In this document: piece by piece, positions 44,505 through 54,362 of the stretch | How the letters are laid out: the number at the start of each line of letters is the position of its first letter | Numbering within the stretch: position 1 is the stretch's first letter | Source of the DNA: Pseudomonas sp. GD03944 | GTDB lineage: Bacteria; Pseudomonadota; Gammaproteobacteria; Pseudomonadales; Pseudomonadaceae | Assembly: GCF_029839275.1 (NCBI RefSeq) | Contig: NZ_JAOCAH010000002.1 | Coordinates: 124,001-188,000 of the forward strand | Direction: 5' to 3' | DNA: 64,000 nucleotides | Notes under the pieces: model-generated | Databases searched by the model: none | Seen by the model: the letters and a program-made list of their open reading frames with translations, nothing else | What the model was told of the DNA's origin: nothing | Translations under genes and position numbers: made by a program

Positions 44505-45263
44505 ATGCAGCTCAAAGACAAAGTCATCATCATCACCGGCGGCTGCCAGGGGTTGGGCCGTGCCATGGGCGAATACCTGGCGGCGAAAGGCGCCCGTCTG
44601 GCCCTCGTCGACCTCAACCAGGAGAAGCTCGACGAAGCCGTGGCCGCCTGCAAGGCCGCCGGCGGTGACGCCCGCGCCTACCTGTGCAACGTGGCCAATG
44701 AAGAGCAGGTGACCCACATGGTCGCCCAGGTGGCGGAAGACTTCGGTGCCATCAACGGCCTGGTGAACAACGCCGGCATCCTGCGCGACGGCCTGACCAT
44801 CAAGGTCAAGGACGGCGAAATGAGCAAGATGAGCCTGGCCCAGTGGCAATCGGTGATCGACGTCAACCTGACCGGCGTGTTCCTCTGCACCCGTGAGGTC
44901 GCGGCCAAGATGATCGAGCTGCAGAACCAGGGCGCGATCGTCAACATTTCCTCGATCTCCCGCGCCGGCAACATCGGCCAGGCCAACTACTCCGCCGCCA
45001 AGGCCGGTGTCGCGGCCGACACCGTGGTCTGGGCCCGGGAACTGGCGCGCTACGGCATCCGTGTCGCCGGCGTGGCGCCGGGTTTCATCGAAACCGAGAT
45101 GACCGGCAACATGAAGCCCGAAGCCCTGGAGAAGATGACCGCGGGCATTCCGCTGCGCCGCATGGGCAAGCCGGTGGAAATCGCCCACTCGGTGGCCTAC
45201 ATCCTGGAAAACGACTACTACACCGGTCGCATCCTGGAACTCGACGGCGGCCTGCGCCTGTAA
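44505..45263 (+). CDS. Short-chain dehydrogenase/reductase
   Basis: A 252-residue classical SDR. Coenzyme motif TGGCQGLG (about 11-18), NNAG (about 87-90), catalytic Ser in ISSIS, and Tyr-Ser-Ala-Ala-Lys (Y-x3-K). FabG-like closing segment PGFIETEMTG and C-terminal ILELDGGLRL. The ATG follows TTGAGGGG. It diverges from the HugZ-like gene and ends in strong terminators. The natural substrate is unknown; 3-oxoacyl reduction is one option. Confidence 0.88.
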   Translation: MQLKDKVIIITGGCQGLGRAMGEYLAAKGARLALVDLNQEKLDEAVAACKAAGGDARAYLCNVANEEQVTHMVAQVAEDFGAINGLVNNAGILRDGLTIKVKDGEMSKMSLAQWQSVIDVNLTGVFLCTREVAAKMIELQNQGAIVNISSISRAGNIGQANYSAAKAGVAADTVVWARELARYGIRVAGVAPGFIETEMTGNMKPEALEKMTAGIPLRRMGKPVEIAHSVAYILENDYYTGRILELDGGLRL

Positions 45264-45277
45264 CCGTCGCCGCCGCG

Positions 45278-45309
45278 AAAAGCCCCGCCAGCCACGGCGG
45301 GGCTTTTTT
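45278..45309 (+). terminator. Terminator after the SDR gene
   Basis: Stem AAGCCCCGCC / GGCGGGGCTT followed by a T-run, 15 bp after the SDR stop. Confidence 0.9.
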
Positions 45310-45320
45310 ATGGGCGCATG

Positions 45321-45348
45321 AAAAAGCCCCGCGATCGCGGGGCTTTGC
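45321..45348 (-). terminator. Terminator for the DUF481 gene
   Basis: Stem AAAGCCCCGC / GCGGGGCTTT with a GATC loop; the A-run on its left side reads as T-run for minus-strand transcripts, 13 bp after the DUF481 stop. Confidence 0.85.
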
Positions 45349-45360
45349 AGAACACGTGGC

Positions 45361-46365
45361 TTACCAGCCGACGCCGAAGCCCAGGCTGTAGCGGGTCTCG
45401 TCGACGTCGCCGTCGGAGCCGCTGAGAATGTCCTTCTCGGCCTTCATGTTCAGCGACGCCCAGTCGGTCACCTTGTAGCGCAGGCCCAACTCCGCATCCA
45501 GGGTGTAGCTGGCGGCGTCGTCGAGCGGACGGCCCAGTTCGCCGGTGCTGAACAGCTCGATGGTCTTGCCCACCAGGTAGCGGTTGTAGTCCCAGCGCAT
45601 GCTGATGGCGTAGAAGTTTTCCTTCTCGCCGGTGGCGTACTCGTGGTCCGTGCGATTCAACAGGCCGGCCACCGAGAAGGCGCCCAGCTCGTTGTCCCAG
45701 AACTGGTAACCCGGACCGGTACCGATGGTGCGCTCGCGGGCCAGGTCTTCGATCTTGTCGCGCTTGTAGGCCAGGCGGCCCTGCCAGAACCATTTCTCGT
45801 CGATGAAGCGGTCCAGCGCGTAACCGGCGTTCCAGTTGTCGGTAGTGACCACGTCATCCTTCAACTCGCGGTTGTAGCCGGCCTCGGCGTTGTGCCGCCA
45901 CAGGCCATGGCGTGCCTGGGTCTTGAAGTCGACGTCGTAGTCGTCGGTGTCGTTCTCGGCGCGCTTGTAGTCCAACGCCGCGTCGATGTTGCCCTTCCAG
46001 GTCAGGTCTTCGATCACCGGCTTGGGCTTGATGATCTGTTCGATCTTGGCCAGCTCGATGGTGCGTGGCGTGTCGCCATTGGCCAGGATCACCTTGCCCG
46101 GCTCGGCGGCCTTCAGCGACTTGGCGCGCTCACCGGTCACCGCGTCTTCCTTGACCAGCAGCTCCTGGTCGCTTTCCAGGGTGGCGATCTTTTTCCAATC
46201 CAGGGGGATCGAGCCACCGTAGTCGGTTTCCAGCAGCAACTTGCCGCCATCGAAGAGTTTGATCTTGCCGGTCAGGCGATCACCGTTCTTCAACCAGACG
46301 GTATCGGCCATCACGGGCGTCGTGGCCGCAGAAAGGGCCAGGCAAAGCATTGTTCTGGAAAACAT
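45361..46365 (-). CDS. DUF481 (YdiY-like) outer membrane beta-barrel protein
   Basis: A 334-residue protein with a signal peptide (MFSRTMLCLALSAATTPVMA). An N-terminal globular part with VWLKNGDRLTGKIKLFDGGK (about 23-42) precedes a C-terminal DUF481 barrel made of alternating strands such as FWQGRLAYKRDKIEDL, ending in an aromatic residue (GFGVGW) as outer-membrane barrels do. Role unknown; related proteins are upregulated under salt or acid stress. There is no obvious ribosome-binding site before the ATG at 46365. Confidence 0.82.
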   Translation of the reverse strand: MFSRTMLCLALSAATTPVMADTVWLKNGDRLTGKIKLFDGGKLLLETDYGGSIPLDWKKIATLESDQELLVKEDAVTGERAKSLKAAEPGKVILANGDTPRTIELAKIEQIIKPKPVIEDLTWKGNIDAALDYKRAENDTDDYDVDFKTQARHGLWRHNAEAGYNRELKDDVVTTDNWNAGYALDRFIDEKWFWQGRLAYKRDKIEDLARERTIGTGPGYQFWDNELGAFSVAGLLNRTDHEYATGEKENFYAISMRWDYNRYLVGKTIELFSTGELGRPLDDAASYTLDAELGLRYKVTDWASLNMKAEKDILSGSDGDVDETRYSLGFGVGW

Positions 46366-46550
46366 AGGCGGACGTTAACTGCTCTGATTCGCAAGGTGCC
46401 GGCATTATCCGCAAGCACGGTGGCTGAGCAAGGAGTGACCGACAGAATACGGTCGAGTTCACGTCAATCGATCAATAAATCAACATTTTGCAGCGGCTTT
46501 CAGCGCTGCACGGGTAACTGACGCCGCGCAAGACGACGGATTACGGGCGC

Positions 46551-46781
46551 TCAGGAACTAAGCGAAGCCGCGCCCTTCCAATCCTTCAGTTTCTGGCCGA
46601 CCTGCCGTTTCAACGCCAGCTGACCGCTGCCACACAGTAGAATCGTGGCGAACACCGGAATGCCTTCGACAGGGCCCATCGCGGCCGACGAAGTACGCCG
46701 ATTCACCAGCACTGGCAGCGGGATACCGAGCATGGCAGGCAAACGACAGAAGGACCCCGCACAGGACAGCCTGCATGCCAC
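46551..46781 (-). CDS. Putative small protein upstream of the DUF481 gene
   Basis: Up to 76 residues with a GTG start at 46781; a second possible start (ATG at 46733) gives 60 residues beginning MLGIPLPVLVNRRTS. It contains a moderately hydrophobic stretch (GPVEGIPVFATILLCGSG) and a Lys-rich C-terminus (VGQKLKDWKGAAS). Codon use looks coding (high G/C third base, CTG/GTG/GGC). Neither start has a good ribosome-binding site, and the region overlaps the 5' end of the divergent alkyltransferase-like gene. Function unknown. Confidence 0.4.
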   Translation of the reverse strand: MACRLSCAGSFCRLPAMLGIPLPVLVNRRTSSAAMGPVEGIPVFATILLCGSGQLALKRQVGQKLKDWKGAASLSS

Positions 46782-47124
46782 GCAGCCGCCTGCGCCGACG
46801 AATCAGGAGATACGCCGTGAAGCCTTGTACATCGCCCTCTCGCAGGTTCCGGAAGGCCACGTGGTGAGCTATGGCCAGTTGGCCGAGCTCGCGGGCCTGG
46901 GCCGTGCCGCCCGCTGGGTGGGCCGTACGCTCAGCCAGTTGCCCGAAGGCACCACCCTGCCCTGGCACCGCGTGATCGCCGCCGGCGGACGCCTGAGCCT
47001 GGCCGCCGGCACCGTATCCGGCGAGGAGCAACGGGCCCGTTTGCGTGCCGAAGGTGTGTTTATCCACAACGAGCGGGTGGATATCCGACGGCATGGCTGG
47101 CGCCCGATGGAGCACAGCGGTTAG
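46732..47124 (+). CDS. Alkyltransferase-like protein (ATL), MGMT family
   Basis: A 130-residue protein of the O6-methylguanine-DNA methyltransferase family in which the active cysteine of PCHRV is replaced by tryptophan (PWHRVI, Trp78). This is the hallmark of alkyltransferase-like proteins, which flip and bind O6-alkylguanine without repair and pass it to nucleotide-excision repair. VPEGHVVSYGQLAELAGL and HNERVDIRRHGW are the usual flanking motifs. Its roughly 25-residue N-terminal extension is unusual; the start at 46732 has a weak ribosome-binding site. Confidence 0.88.
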   Translation: MAGKRQKDPAQDSLHATQPPAPTNQEIRREALYIALSQVPEGHVVSYGQLAELAGLGRAARWVGRTLSQLPEGTTLPWHRVIAAGGRLSLAAGTVSGEEQRARLRAEGVFIHNERVDIRRHGWRPMEHSG

Positions 47125-47167
47125 AGTGCGCCCTTTGTCCGATCACCCCCAGGCCGAAACCCGCCCA

Positions 47168-48721
47168 ATGCCTCGTAAAAGCTGGCGCGATGCCATCGAC
47201 GCCTACTCCAGTCCTGCCACGCTGGTTCTTCTGATCCTGGGGTTCGCCGCCGGCCTGCCCTACATGCTGGTGTTCTCGACCCTGTCGGTCTGGCTGCGCG
47301 AAGCGGGCGTGGCCCGTGAAACCATCGGCTTCGCCAGCCTCATCGGCCTGGCCTACGCCTTCAAGTGGGTGTGGTCGCCGCTGCTCGACCAATGGCGCCT
47401 GCCGCTGCTCGGGCGCATGGGCCGTCGCCGCTCCTGGCTGGTGCTGTCGCAGGTGCTGATCGCCATCGGACTGGCCGGCATGGCGCTGTGCGACCCGCAG
47501 ACCCACCTCACCTGGTTGATCGCCCTGGCAGTCTTGGTGGCCTTCGCCTCCGCCACCCAGGACATCGCGGTGGACGCCTACCGCCTGGAGATCGTCGACG
47601 ATACCCGCCAGGCCGCCCTCGCCGCCAGCTACATGGCCGGCTACCGGGTCGCCGCGCTGCTGGCCACCGCCGGCGCCCTGTATTTCGCCGAAGGCTTCGG
47701 TTCCACCGCCCAGCTCTACCAGCACGGCGCCTGGGCCGGCACCTACATGCTGTTCGCCATGCTGATGCTGCCGGGCCTGCTGACCACCCTGTGGATGCGC
47801 GAGCCCAACGTGCCGCTGCGCACCCAGCTGGCCGCCGGACGCTACGGGTTCAGCCATCAGATCGCCTCGGTGCTGGTACTGATCGTCCTGCTGATTTCCG
47901 TGCCGGCGATGTTCACCCAGCTCTACCACACCGATTTCGAAAGCGTGATCCGCGGCGAAGCCAGCCTGCTCGACCTGCTGCTGGAAGACCGCGCGTTCCT
48001 GCGCGCCCTGCTCTACACCATCCTCACCGCCCTGTGCCTGTCGTCCATGGGGCGCCGCGGGCTGGCGCCAGTGCTCACGCCGGTCAACGACTTCATCCTG
48101 CGCTACCGCTGGCAGGCCCTGGTGCTGCTCGGCCTGATCGCCACTTACCGCATGTCCGACACGGTCATGGGCGTCATGGCCAACGTGTTCTACATCGACC
48201 AGGGCTTCACCAAGGACCAGATCGCCAGCGTCAGCAAGCTCTTCGGCCTGGTCATGACCCTGGTCGGTGCCGGCGTCGGCGGCCTGCTGATCGTGCGTTT
48301 CGGCATCCTGCCGATCCTGTTCATCGGCGGTGCGGCCTCGGCGGCCACCAACCTGCTGTTCCTGGTGCTGGCCGGCATGGGCCCGGACCTGAGGATGCTG
48401 ATCTTCACCATTTCGGCGGACAACTTCAGCGCCGGCCTGGCGACCTCGGCCTTCGTCGCCTACCTGTCGAGCCTGACCAACCTGAAGTTCTCGGCCACCC
48501 AGTACGCGCTGCTCAGCTCGATCATGCTGCTGCTGCCGCGCCTGATCGGCGGCTATTCGGGGGTCATGGTGGAGAAGCTCGGCTACGCCCAGTTCTTCCT
48601 GGTCACCGCCCTGCTCGGGGTGCCGACGCTGATCCTGATCGTCCTGCAGTGGCGCCGGGGTGCGCCGCAGCCCATGGACGAAGCGCCCGCGGCACCTGCC
48701 AAGTCGCCCGAACAACCATGA
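47168..48721 (+). CDS. ampG: Muropeptide permease AmpG
   Basis: A 517-residue inner-membrane MFS protein with about 12-14 helices importing GlcNAc-anhydroMurNAc peptides for cell-wall recycling and beta-lactamase induction. LILGFAAGLPYMLVFSTLSVWLRE (about 20-43) is the AmpG first helix, and RMGRRRSWLVLSQ its loop 2-3. It lies 43 bp after the ATL gene. Its C-terminus is short and Ala/Pro-rich. A perfect terminator follows the stop codon. Confidence 0.93.
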   Translation: MPRKSWRDAIDAYSSPATLVLLILGFAAGLPYMLVFSTLSVWLREAGVARETIGFASLIGLAYAFKWVWSPLLDQWRLPLLGRMGRRRSWLVLSQVLIAIGLAGMALCDPQTHLTWLIALAVLVAFASATQDIAVDAYRLEIVDDTRQAALAASYMAGYRVAALLATAGALYFAEGFGSTAQLYQHGAWAGTYMLFAMLMLPGLLTTLWMREPNVPLRTQLAAGRYGFSHQIASVLVLIVLLISVPAMFTQLYHTDFESVIRGEASLLDLLLEDRAFLRALLYTILTALCLSSMGRRGLAPVLTPVNDFILRYRWQALVLLGLIATYRMSDTVMGVMANVFYIDQGFTKDQIASVSKLFGLVMTLVGAGVGGLLIVRFGILPILFIGGAASAATNLLFLVLAGMGPDLRMLIFTISADNFSAGLATSAFVAYLSSLTNLKFSATQYALLSSIMLLLPRLIGGYSGVMVEKLGYAQFFLVTALLGVPTLILIVLQWRRGAPQPMDEAPAAPAKSPEQP

Positions 48722-48750
48722 AAAAGGCCGGCATCATGCCGGCCTTTTTC
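48720..48750. terminator. Bidirectional terminator after ampG
   Basis: AAAAAGGCCGGCA and TGCCGGCCTTTTT pair with a TCA loop; it immediately follows the ampG stop and also serves the convergent MscS gene. Confidence 0.92.
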
Positions 48751-48765
48751 ATTCCCGCTGATGCC

Positions 48766-49599
48766 TCACTCCGCCTTGCCGGGCAGCACCTGCAGCAGCC
48801 GGGGCGGCTGCGCCAGTTCCACACCCGCTTCGCGCAGGCGATCACGCACCGTCTCGTTGAGCATGAAGATCACGCCCCAGTAGTCGCTGTTGGCGGTCCA
48901 CAGGCGCAGGGACAGGTTGATCGAGGTTTCGCCCAGGGCCGACACCACGACCACGGGCGCCGGCGTCTCGTGCACGCGCGGGTCCTTGGCCAGCTCCAGC
49001 AGAACCTCGCGGGCCTTGGCCAGGTTGGTGTCGTAGTCGACCTTCACGTCATACAGCACCTGGCGCGTGGCCTGGCGCGAGTAGTTGGTGATGATGCCGT
49101 TGGACAGGGTGCCGTTGGGCACGATCACCACCTTGTTGTCGCCAGTGCGCAGCACGGTGTGGAAGATCTGGATGTAGTCCACCGAGCCCGAAACGCCCTG
49201 CGCTTCGATCCAGTCGCCGGCCTTGAACGGGCGGAACAACATGATCAGCACGCCGCCGGCGAAGTTCGCCAGGCTGCCCTGCAACGCCAGGCCGATGGCC
49301 AGGCCCGCGGCACCGATCACGGCGATGAACGAGGTGGTTTCGACGCCGATCATCGAGGCCACGCTGATCACCAGCAGGACCCGCAGGATGATGCTCGCCA
49401 GGCTGGTAATGAAGCTGTGCAGCGCGCGGTCGATCTTGCGCGTGTCCATCAGCGCGCTGACCTTGCGGGTCAGGGCGCTGATCAGCCACCAGCCGATCAG
49501 CAGGGTAATCAGCGCCAGCGTCAGCTTGCCGCTGTAGTGCAGCACCACCGGTAACCAGGCCTGGGACATGGTTACCAGTTGGTCGAAATTCATCTCCAT
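48766..49599 (-). CDS. Small-conductance mechanosensitive channel (MscS family)
   Basis: A 277-residue inner-membrane channel that opens under membrane tension to release solutes during osmotic downshock. Three helices: about 22-44, 63-88 and the pore helix AVIGAAGLAIGLALQGSLAN (about 93-112), followed by the FAGGVLIMLFRPFKAGDWIE beta-domain entry. The size is that of E. coli MscS (286). The ATG at 49599 follows AAGGAG. Convergent to ampG. Confidence 0.93.
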   Translation of the reverse strand: MEMNFDQLVTMSQAWLPVVLHYSGKLTLALITLLIGWWLISALTRKVSALMDTRKIDRALHSFITSLASIILRVLLVISVASMIGVETTSFIAVIGAAGLAIGLALQGSLANFAGGVLIMLFRPFKAGDWIEAQGVSGSVDYIQIFHTVLRTGDNKVVIVPNGTLSNGIITNYSRQATRQVLYDVKVDYDTNLAKAREVLLELAKDPRVHETPAPVVVVSALGETSINLSLRLWTANSDYWGVIFMLNETVRDRLREAGVELAQPPRLLQVLPGKAE

Positions 49600-49656
49600 T
49601 GGACACTCCTTCTCATGTTGTCTGGGTCACGCAACCGTTTTCCCGCGCCTGAAACG

Positions 49657-49684
49657 AAACCGCCATGGCAAGCCATGGCGGTTT
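49657..49684. terminator. Bidirectional terminator between mscS and yajQ
   Basis: AAACCGCCATGGC and GCCATGGCGGTTT form a perfect 13-bp stem with an AA loop. It lies downstream of yajQ on the minus strand and upstream of the mscS gene. Confidence 0.85.
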
Positions 49685-49742
49685 ATTCGCGACGACACCA
49701 GTTGCGACGCCAATCCGTCGCCTGGGTTCAACGCTGGCGGAC

Positions 49743-50222
49743 TCAGTCGCGGAAGTTGTTGTACTGCAGCGGCATGCCGAAGTCCTTGGCACGCAGGCTG
49801 GCGATGGCTTCCTGCAGGTCGTCACGCTTCTTGCCGGTGATGCGCACCTGCTCGCCCTGGATGGCGGCCTGCACCTTCAGCTTGCTGTCCTTGATGTGGG
49901 CGACGATCTTCTTCGCCAGCTCCTTGTCGATGCCTTCGCGCAGGGTGGCTTCCTGCTTCACGTTCTTGCCCGAGGCGTAGGCATCTTTCAGCTCGAGACA
50001 CTGCACATCGATCTTGCGCTTTACCAGGCAGAGCTTGAGAATCTCGATCATCTGCTCCAGTTGAAAATCGGCTTCGGCGGTCAGGTTGACGGTCAGCTCT
50101 TTCAGCTCGAAGCTCCCTTTTCCACGCAGGTCATAACGACGCTCCAGTTCCTTGATGGCGTTATCGATGGCGTTGGTCACTTCGTGTTTGTCCAGCTCGG
50201 ACACCACGTCGAACGAGGGCAT
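49743..50222 (-). CDS. YajQ family nucleotide-binding protein
   Basis: A 159-residue cytosolic protein with the YajQ start [20 protein letters not shown] and the end [15 protein letters not shown]. YajQ proteins bind nucleotides; relatives in Xanthomonas and Pseudomonas bind cyclic di-GMP and control transcription. The ATG at 50222 has a GGAGG site and gives the family length. It is divergent from a response-regulator gene with a decayed GGDEF domain. Confidence 0.94.
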   Translation of the reverse strand: MPSFDVVSELDKHEVTNAIDNAIKELERRYDLRGKGSFELKELTVNLTAEADFQLEQMIEILKLCLVKRKIDVQCLELKDAYASGKNVKQEATLREGIDKELAKKIVAHIKDSKLKVQAAIQGEQVRITGKKRDDLQEAIASLRAKDFGMPLQYNNFRD

Positions 50223-50371
50223 GGGCTTCCTCCAGATAGACGGCGCGACCCACATCACGGATGGGCTTCGCCTGGCTTGACGGTAAAAAAACGCAGTCAT
50301 TATATATCCGTAGCGACATAGACTGCCCGGCATTGCACCGGGCCCCCGCGACTTTTAACGAGCCTGTCACC

Positions 50372-51337
50372 ATGCCCAACCCTCATCTCAGCATTCTGGT
50401 GGTGGACGACGCCAAGTTCTCCAGCGCCATGATCGGTCGTGCCCTGACCCAGGCTGGTTACCAGGACGTTCGCTTCGCCAACAGTGCCGCCGAAGCCATC
50501 CGGCAGCTCGAAGAGCGCCCGGCCAGCGTGCTGCTGGCGGACTGGCTGATGCCGGAGATGGACGGGCTGGAACTGACCGGCCGGGTGCGGCAGCTCGACG
50601 AGATGGCGGACCACTACACCTACGTCATCCTGCTCACCGGCAAGGAAGGCGAGAACGTGCTCAGCGAGGCGTTCGATCGCGGCGTGGACGACTTCATCAG
50701 CAAGTCGGCGATGAACGAGCAACTGGTGCCGCGCGTGTACGCCGCGGACCGCCTGTGCAACACCCTGCAGCGCCTGCTCCAGGAAAACCGCCTGCTGACC
50801 GAGAACATCGCCAGCCTGGAAAAGCGCAACCTGGTCGACTCCCTGACCGGCCTGGGCAACACCCGCTACCTGCGTCAGAAGCTGCTCGACAGCCTGCGCC
50901 AGGTCGAGTCCCGCGGCGGCGCCCTGTGCTACCTGCTGATCGGCCTGCAGGAAGCCGGCGAACTGCGCAACCAGTACGGCAAGACCTTCTACAACGAACT
51001 GCTGCACGGCGTCGCCCGCCGCCTGCAGCAGCTGGTACGCCCGCTGGACGTGCTGGTGCGCCTGGACGACAACCACTTCGCCCTGATCACCCTGCTCGAA
51101 GACCTGCACGAGTGCTCGCCGAGCAGCTTCAAGCGCCTGCACGAGGGCATCAACCTCAAGGCGTTCAAAACCAGCGAAGGCTTCATCACCCTCAAGGCCG
51201 GTATCAGCCTGGTGGGCCTGGACAGCAAGGCGCTGCCGATCGAGCCTGAACAGCTGATCGAACATGCCGCTAAACTGTTGCCCGAGTCCTACGGCAGTGG
51301 CCGGGTCGCCGCCATGCGCCTGCCCCTGCCGAAGTGA
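50372..51337 (+). CDS. Response regulator with degenerate GGDEF domain
   Basis: A 321-residue protein with an N-terminal receiver domain (about 6-125; ILVVDDAKFS at the start, phospho-acceptor Asp in LLADWLMPEMDG, Lys in ISKSAMNEQ) and a C-terminal GGDEF-like domain (from about 160; LVDSLTGLGNTRYLRQKLLD). The GGDEF motif itself is replaced by Asp-Asp-Asn-His-Phe in VRLDDNHFAL, so cyclase activity is unlikely; it may bind cyclic di-GMP or act as a scaffold. It precedes panE and the histidine kinase by 53 bp and about 1 kb, the latter a possible partner. Confidence 0.9.
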   Translation: MPNPHLSILVVDDAKFSSAMIGRALTQAGYQDVRFANSAAEAIRQLEERPASVLLADWLMPEMDGLELTGRVRQLDEMADHYTYVILLTGKEGENVLSEAFDRGVDDFISKSAMNEQLVPRVYAADRLCNTLQRLLQENRLLTENIASLEKRNLVDSLTGLGNTRYLRQKLLDSLRQVESRGGALCYLLIGLQEAGELRNQYGKTFYNELLHGVARRLQQLVRPLDVLVRLDDNHFALITLLEDLHECSPSSFKRLHEGINLKAFKTSEGFITLKAGISLVGLDSKALPIEPEQLIEHAAKLLPESYGSGRVAAMRLPLPK

Positions 51338-51381
51338 TGCCGCACCCGGCGATGGCCGGGGCCTCCTTCACCGCTGAATAG

Positions 51382-52299
<918 letters not shown>

Positions 52300-52347
52300 G
52301 CCCCGCGTTACCCTGCGCCAACCTCCTGCCATAGCGACTTTCCCGCC

Positions 52348-54360
52348 ATGCCCCTGCGCCAGCGCCTCGAAAATCTGCCGGTTGGCCGCAAGCTGCTCGC
52401 CGCGCTGCTGGTCCTGCTGGCCACCGTCCTGCTGGTGGCCAACCTGGCCTTCATCAGTGCTGCCTACTGGATCTCCCAGGAGAGCGTCGCGCCCCAGGCC
52501 CTGAACACCCTCGGCCGGCTCATCGCCAGCCCGTCACTGAGCCGCGAGGCCCTGAGTTCGTCGCAGGCGGCAGAAGAAGTGCTCAAGCGCCTGGACAACT
52601 ATGCACCGCTGCGCGCCGCGATCATCTACGACAGCAACGGCAACAGCCTGGCCCAGCTGCAACGTGGCGAAAAACTGCAACTGCCGTTGCGCGTCGAGCA
52701 GCTGGAGAGCTGGCGCCACAGCGAATTCCGCACCAACCACATGGTCGACCTGCCCCAGCCCAATGGCCGCCCCGGCCACCTGCTGCTGGTGGCCTCCAGC
52801 GAGCTGCCCGGCGCCTTCTACACCGGCACCCTGACCGCCAGCCTGGCGATCCTGGCATTCAGCGTGCTGCTCTGGCTGCTGGTGGCACGGCAGATCCGCC
52901 GCCTGGTGACCAAGCCGATCCGCAAGCTGGAAGAGCTATCGCGCCAGGTCACCCGCGAGGAGAACTACTCCCTGCGCGCGCGCCGCGGCAACCAGGACGA
53001 AATCGGCAGCCTGGCCGATGCCTTCAACACCATGCTGATGCGCATCGAGGCCCGCGAGCAGCAGCTCAAGCGCGCCCGGGACGATGCCCAGGAAGCCTTC
53101 GACCAGGCCCAGACCCTGGCTGAGGAAACCCGTCATTCCAACCGCAAGCTGGAACTCGAAGTCCAGGTGCGCAGCAAGATCGAGAAGAAGCTCACCGGCT
53201 TTCAGAACTACCTCAACAGCATCATCGACTCCATGCCGTCGGCGCTGATCGCCCTGGACGAGCAGCTCTACGTCACCCAATGGAACCAGGAGGCCAGCGC
53301 CCTCTCCGGCACGCCGCTGGACGAGGCCCTGAACCAGCCGGTGTTCCTCGCCTTCCCACCGCTCAAGCCGTTCCTGGTGCAGATCAAGCGCACCGTGGAG
53401 CTGCACCGGGTGGAGAAAATCGAGCGGGTCACCTGGAGCAAGGACGAGGAACTGCGCCACTACGCCCTGACCTTCTACCCGCTGATGGGGGGCACCGGCC
53501 GCGGCGTGGTGATCCGCATCGACGACATCACCCAGCGCCTGAGCCTGGAAGAAATGATGGTGCAGTCGGAAAAGATGCTGTCGGTCGGCGGCCTGGCCGC
53601 GGGCATGGCCCACGAGATCAACAACCCGCTCGGCGCCATCCTGCACAACGTGCAGAACATCCGCCGACGCCTGTCGCCGGAACTGGAGAAGAACCGCGAC
53701 CAGGCCCAGCAGATCGGCGTGGACCTGAGCACCATCGACCGCTACCTGGAGGCCCGGGAAGTGCCGCAACTGCTCGACGGCATCCAGCAGGCGGGCACCC
53801 GGGCCGCCAAGATCGTCACCCACATGCTCAGCTTCAGCCGCCGCAGTAACCGGCAGCTGACGCCCTGCAACTTGCCGGTACTGATGGACCAGGCCCTGGA
53901 AATCGCCAGCAACGACTTCGACCTCACCGAAAGCTTCGACTTCAAGAGCCTGCTCATCCACCGCGAGTTCGACGCGCACATCGAACCGGTGCCCGGCACC
54001 GCCAATGAACTGGAGCAGGTGCTGCTCAACCTGCTGAAGAACGCCGCCCAGGCCATTCACCAGCGCGAAGACGACAGCATTCCCGGGCAGATCACCCTGC
54101 GCATCCGGCAGAGCCCGCCGTGGATGGAAGTGCAGGTGGAAGACAACGGCGTGGGCATGCCGGAGTCCGTACGCAAACGCATCTTCGAGCCGTTCTTCAC
54201 CACCAAGGAAGTGGGCCAGGGCACCGGCCTGGGCCTGTCGGTCTCCTACTTCATCGTCACCAACAACCACAAAGGGCAGATGGAAGTGCATTCCAAACTG
54301 CACCAGGGCACCTGCTTCACCCTGCGCCTGCCCCTCGCCTTCCCCACCTCGGACCTCTGA
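52348..54360 (+). CDS. Membrane sensor histidine kinase with HAMP and PAS domains
   Basis: A 670-residue inner-membrane kinase. TM helix 1 about 14-36; periplasmic domain about 37-150; TM helix 2 about 155-175; HAMP about 175-230; coiled-coil ([15 protein letters not shown]); PAS about 280-390 ([20 protein letters not shown]); HisKA with phospho-acceptor His422 in [20 protein letters not shown]; HATPase with [12 protein letters not shown] and [13 protein letters not shown]. It resembles the P. aeruginosa kinase at this locus, which has been linked to swarming. No response regulator follows immediately; the one two genes upstream is a candidate. Confidence 0.9.
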   Translation: MPLRQRLENLPVGRKLLAALLVLLATVLLVANLAFISAAYWISQESVAPQALNTLGRLIASPSLSREALSSSQAAEEVLKRLDNYAPLRAAIIYDSNGNSLAQLQRGEKLQLPLRVEQLESWRHSEFRTNHMVDLPQPNGRPGHLLLVASSELPGAFYTGTLTASLAILAFSVLLWLLVARQIRRLVTKPIRKLEELSRQVTREENYSLRARRGNQDEIGSLADAFNTMLMRIEAREQQLKRARDDAQEAFDQAQTLAEETRHSNRKLELEVQVRSKIEKKLTGFQNYLNSIIDSMPSALIALDEQLYVTQWNQEASALSGTPLDEALNQPVFLAFPPLKPFLVQIKRTVELHRVEKIERVTWSKDEELRHYALTFYPLMGGTGRGVVIRIDDITQRLSLEEMMVQSEKMLSVGGLAAGMAHEINNPLGAILHNVQNIRRRLSPELEKNRDQAQQIGVDLSTIDRYLEAREVPQLLDGIQQAGTRAAKIVTHMLSFSRRSNRQLTPCNLPVLMDQALEIASNDFDLTESFDFKSLLIHREFDAHIEPVPGTANELEQVLLNLLKNAAQAIHQREDDSIPGQITLRIRQSPPWMEVQVEDNGVGMPESVRKRIFEPFFTTKEVGQGTGLGLSVSYFIVTNNHKGQMEVHSKLHQGTCFTLRLPLAFPTSDL

Positions 54361-54362
54361 CC

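Noticed and set aside
44403..45188. Apparent N-terminal extension of the HugZ-like protein by about 260 residues
   Set aside because: This part is antisense to the SDR gene, which has all its catalytic motifs. The GTG start at 44402 with a GGAG site explains the HugZ-like protein.
47365..49554. A 729-codon plus-strand open frame spanning ampG and opposite mscS
   Set aside because: Arg/Pro/Ala-rich frame-shifted reading of ampG that continues antisense through mscS across a terminator; no domain recognised.
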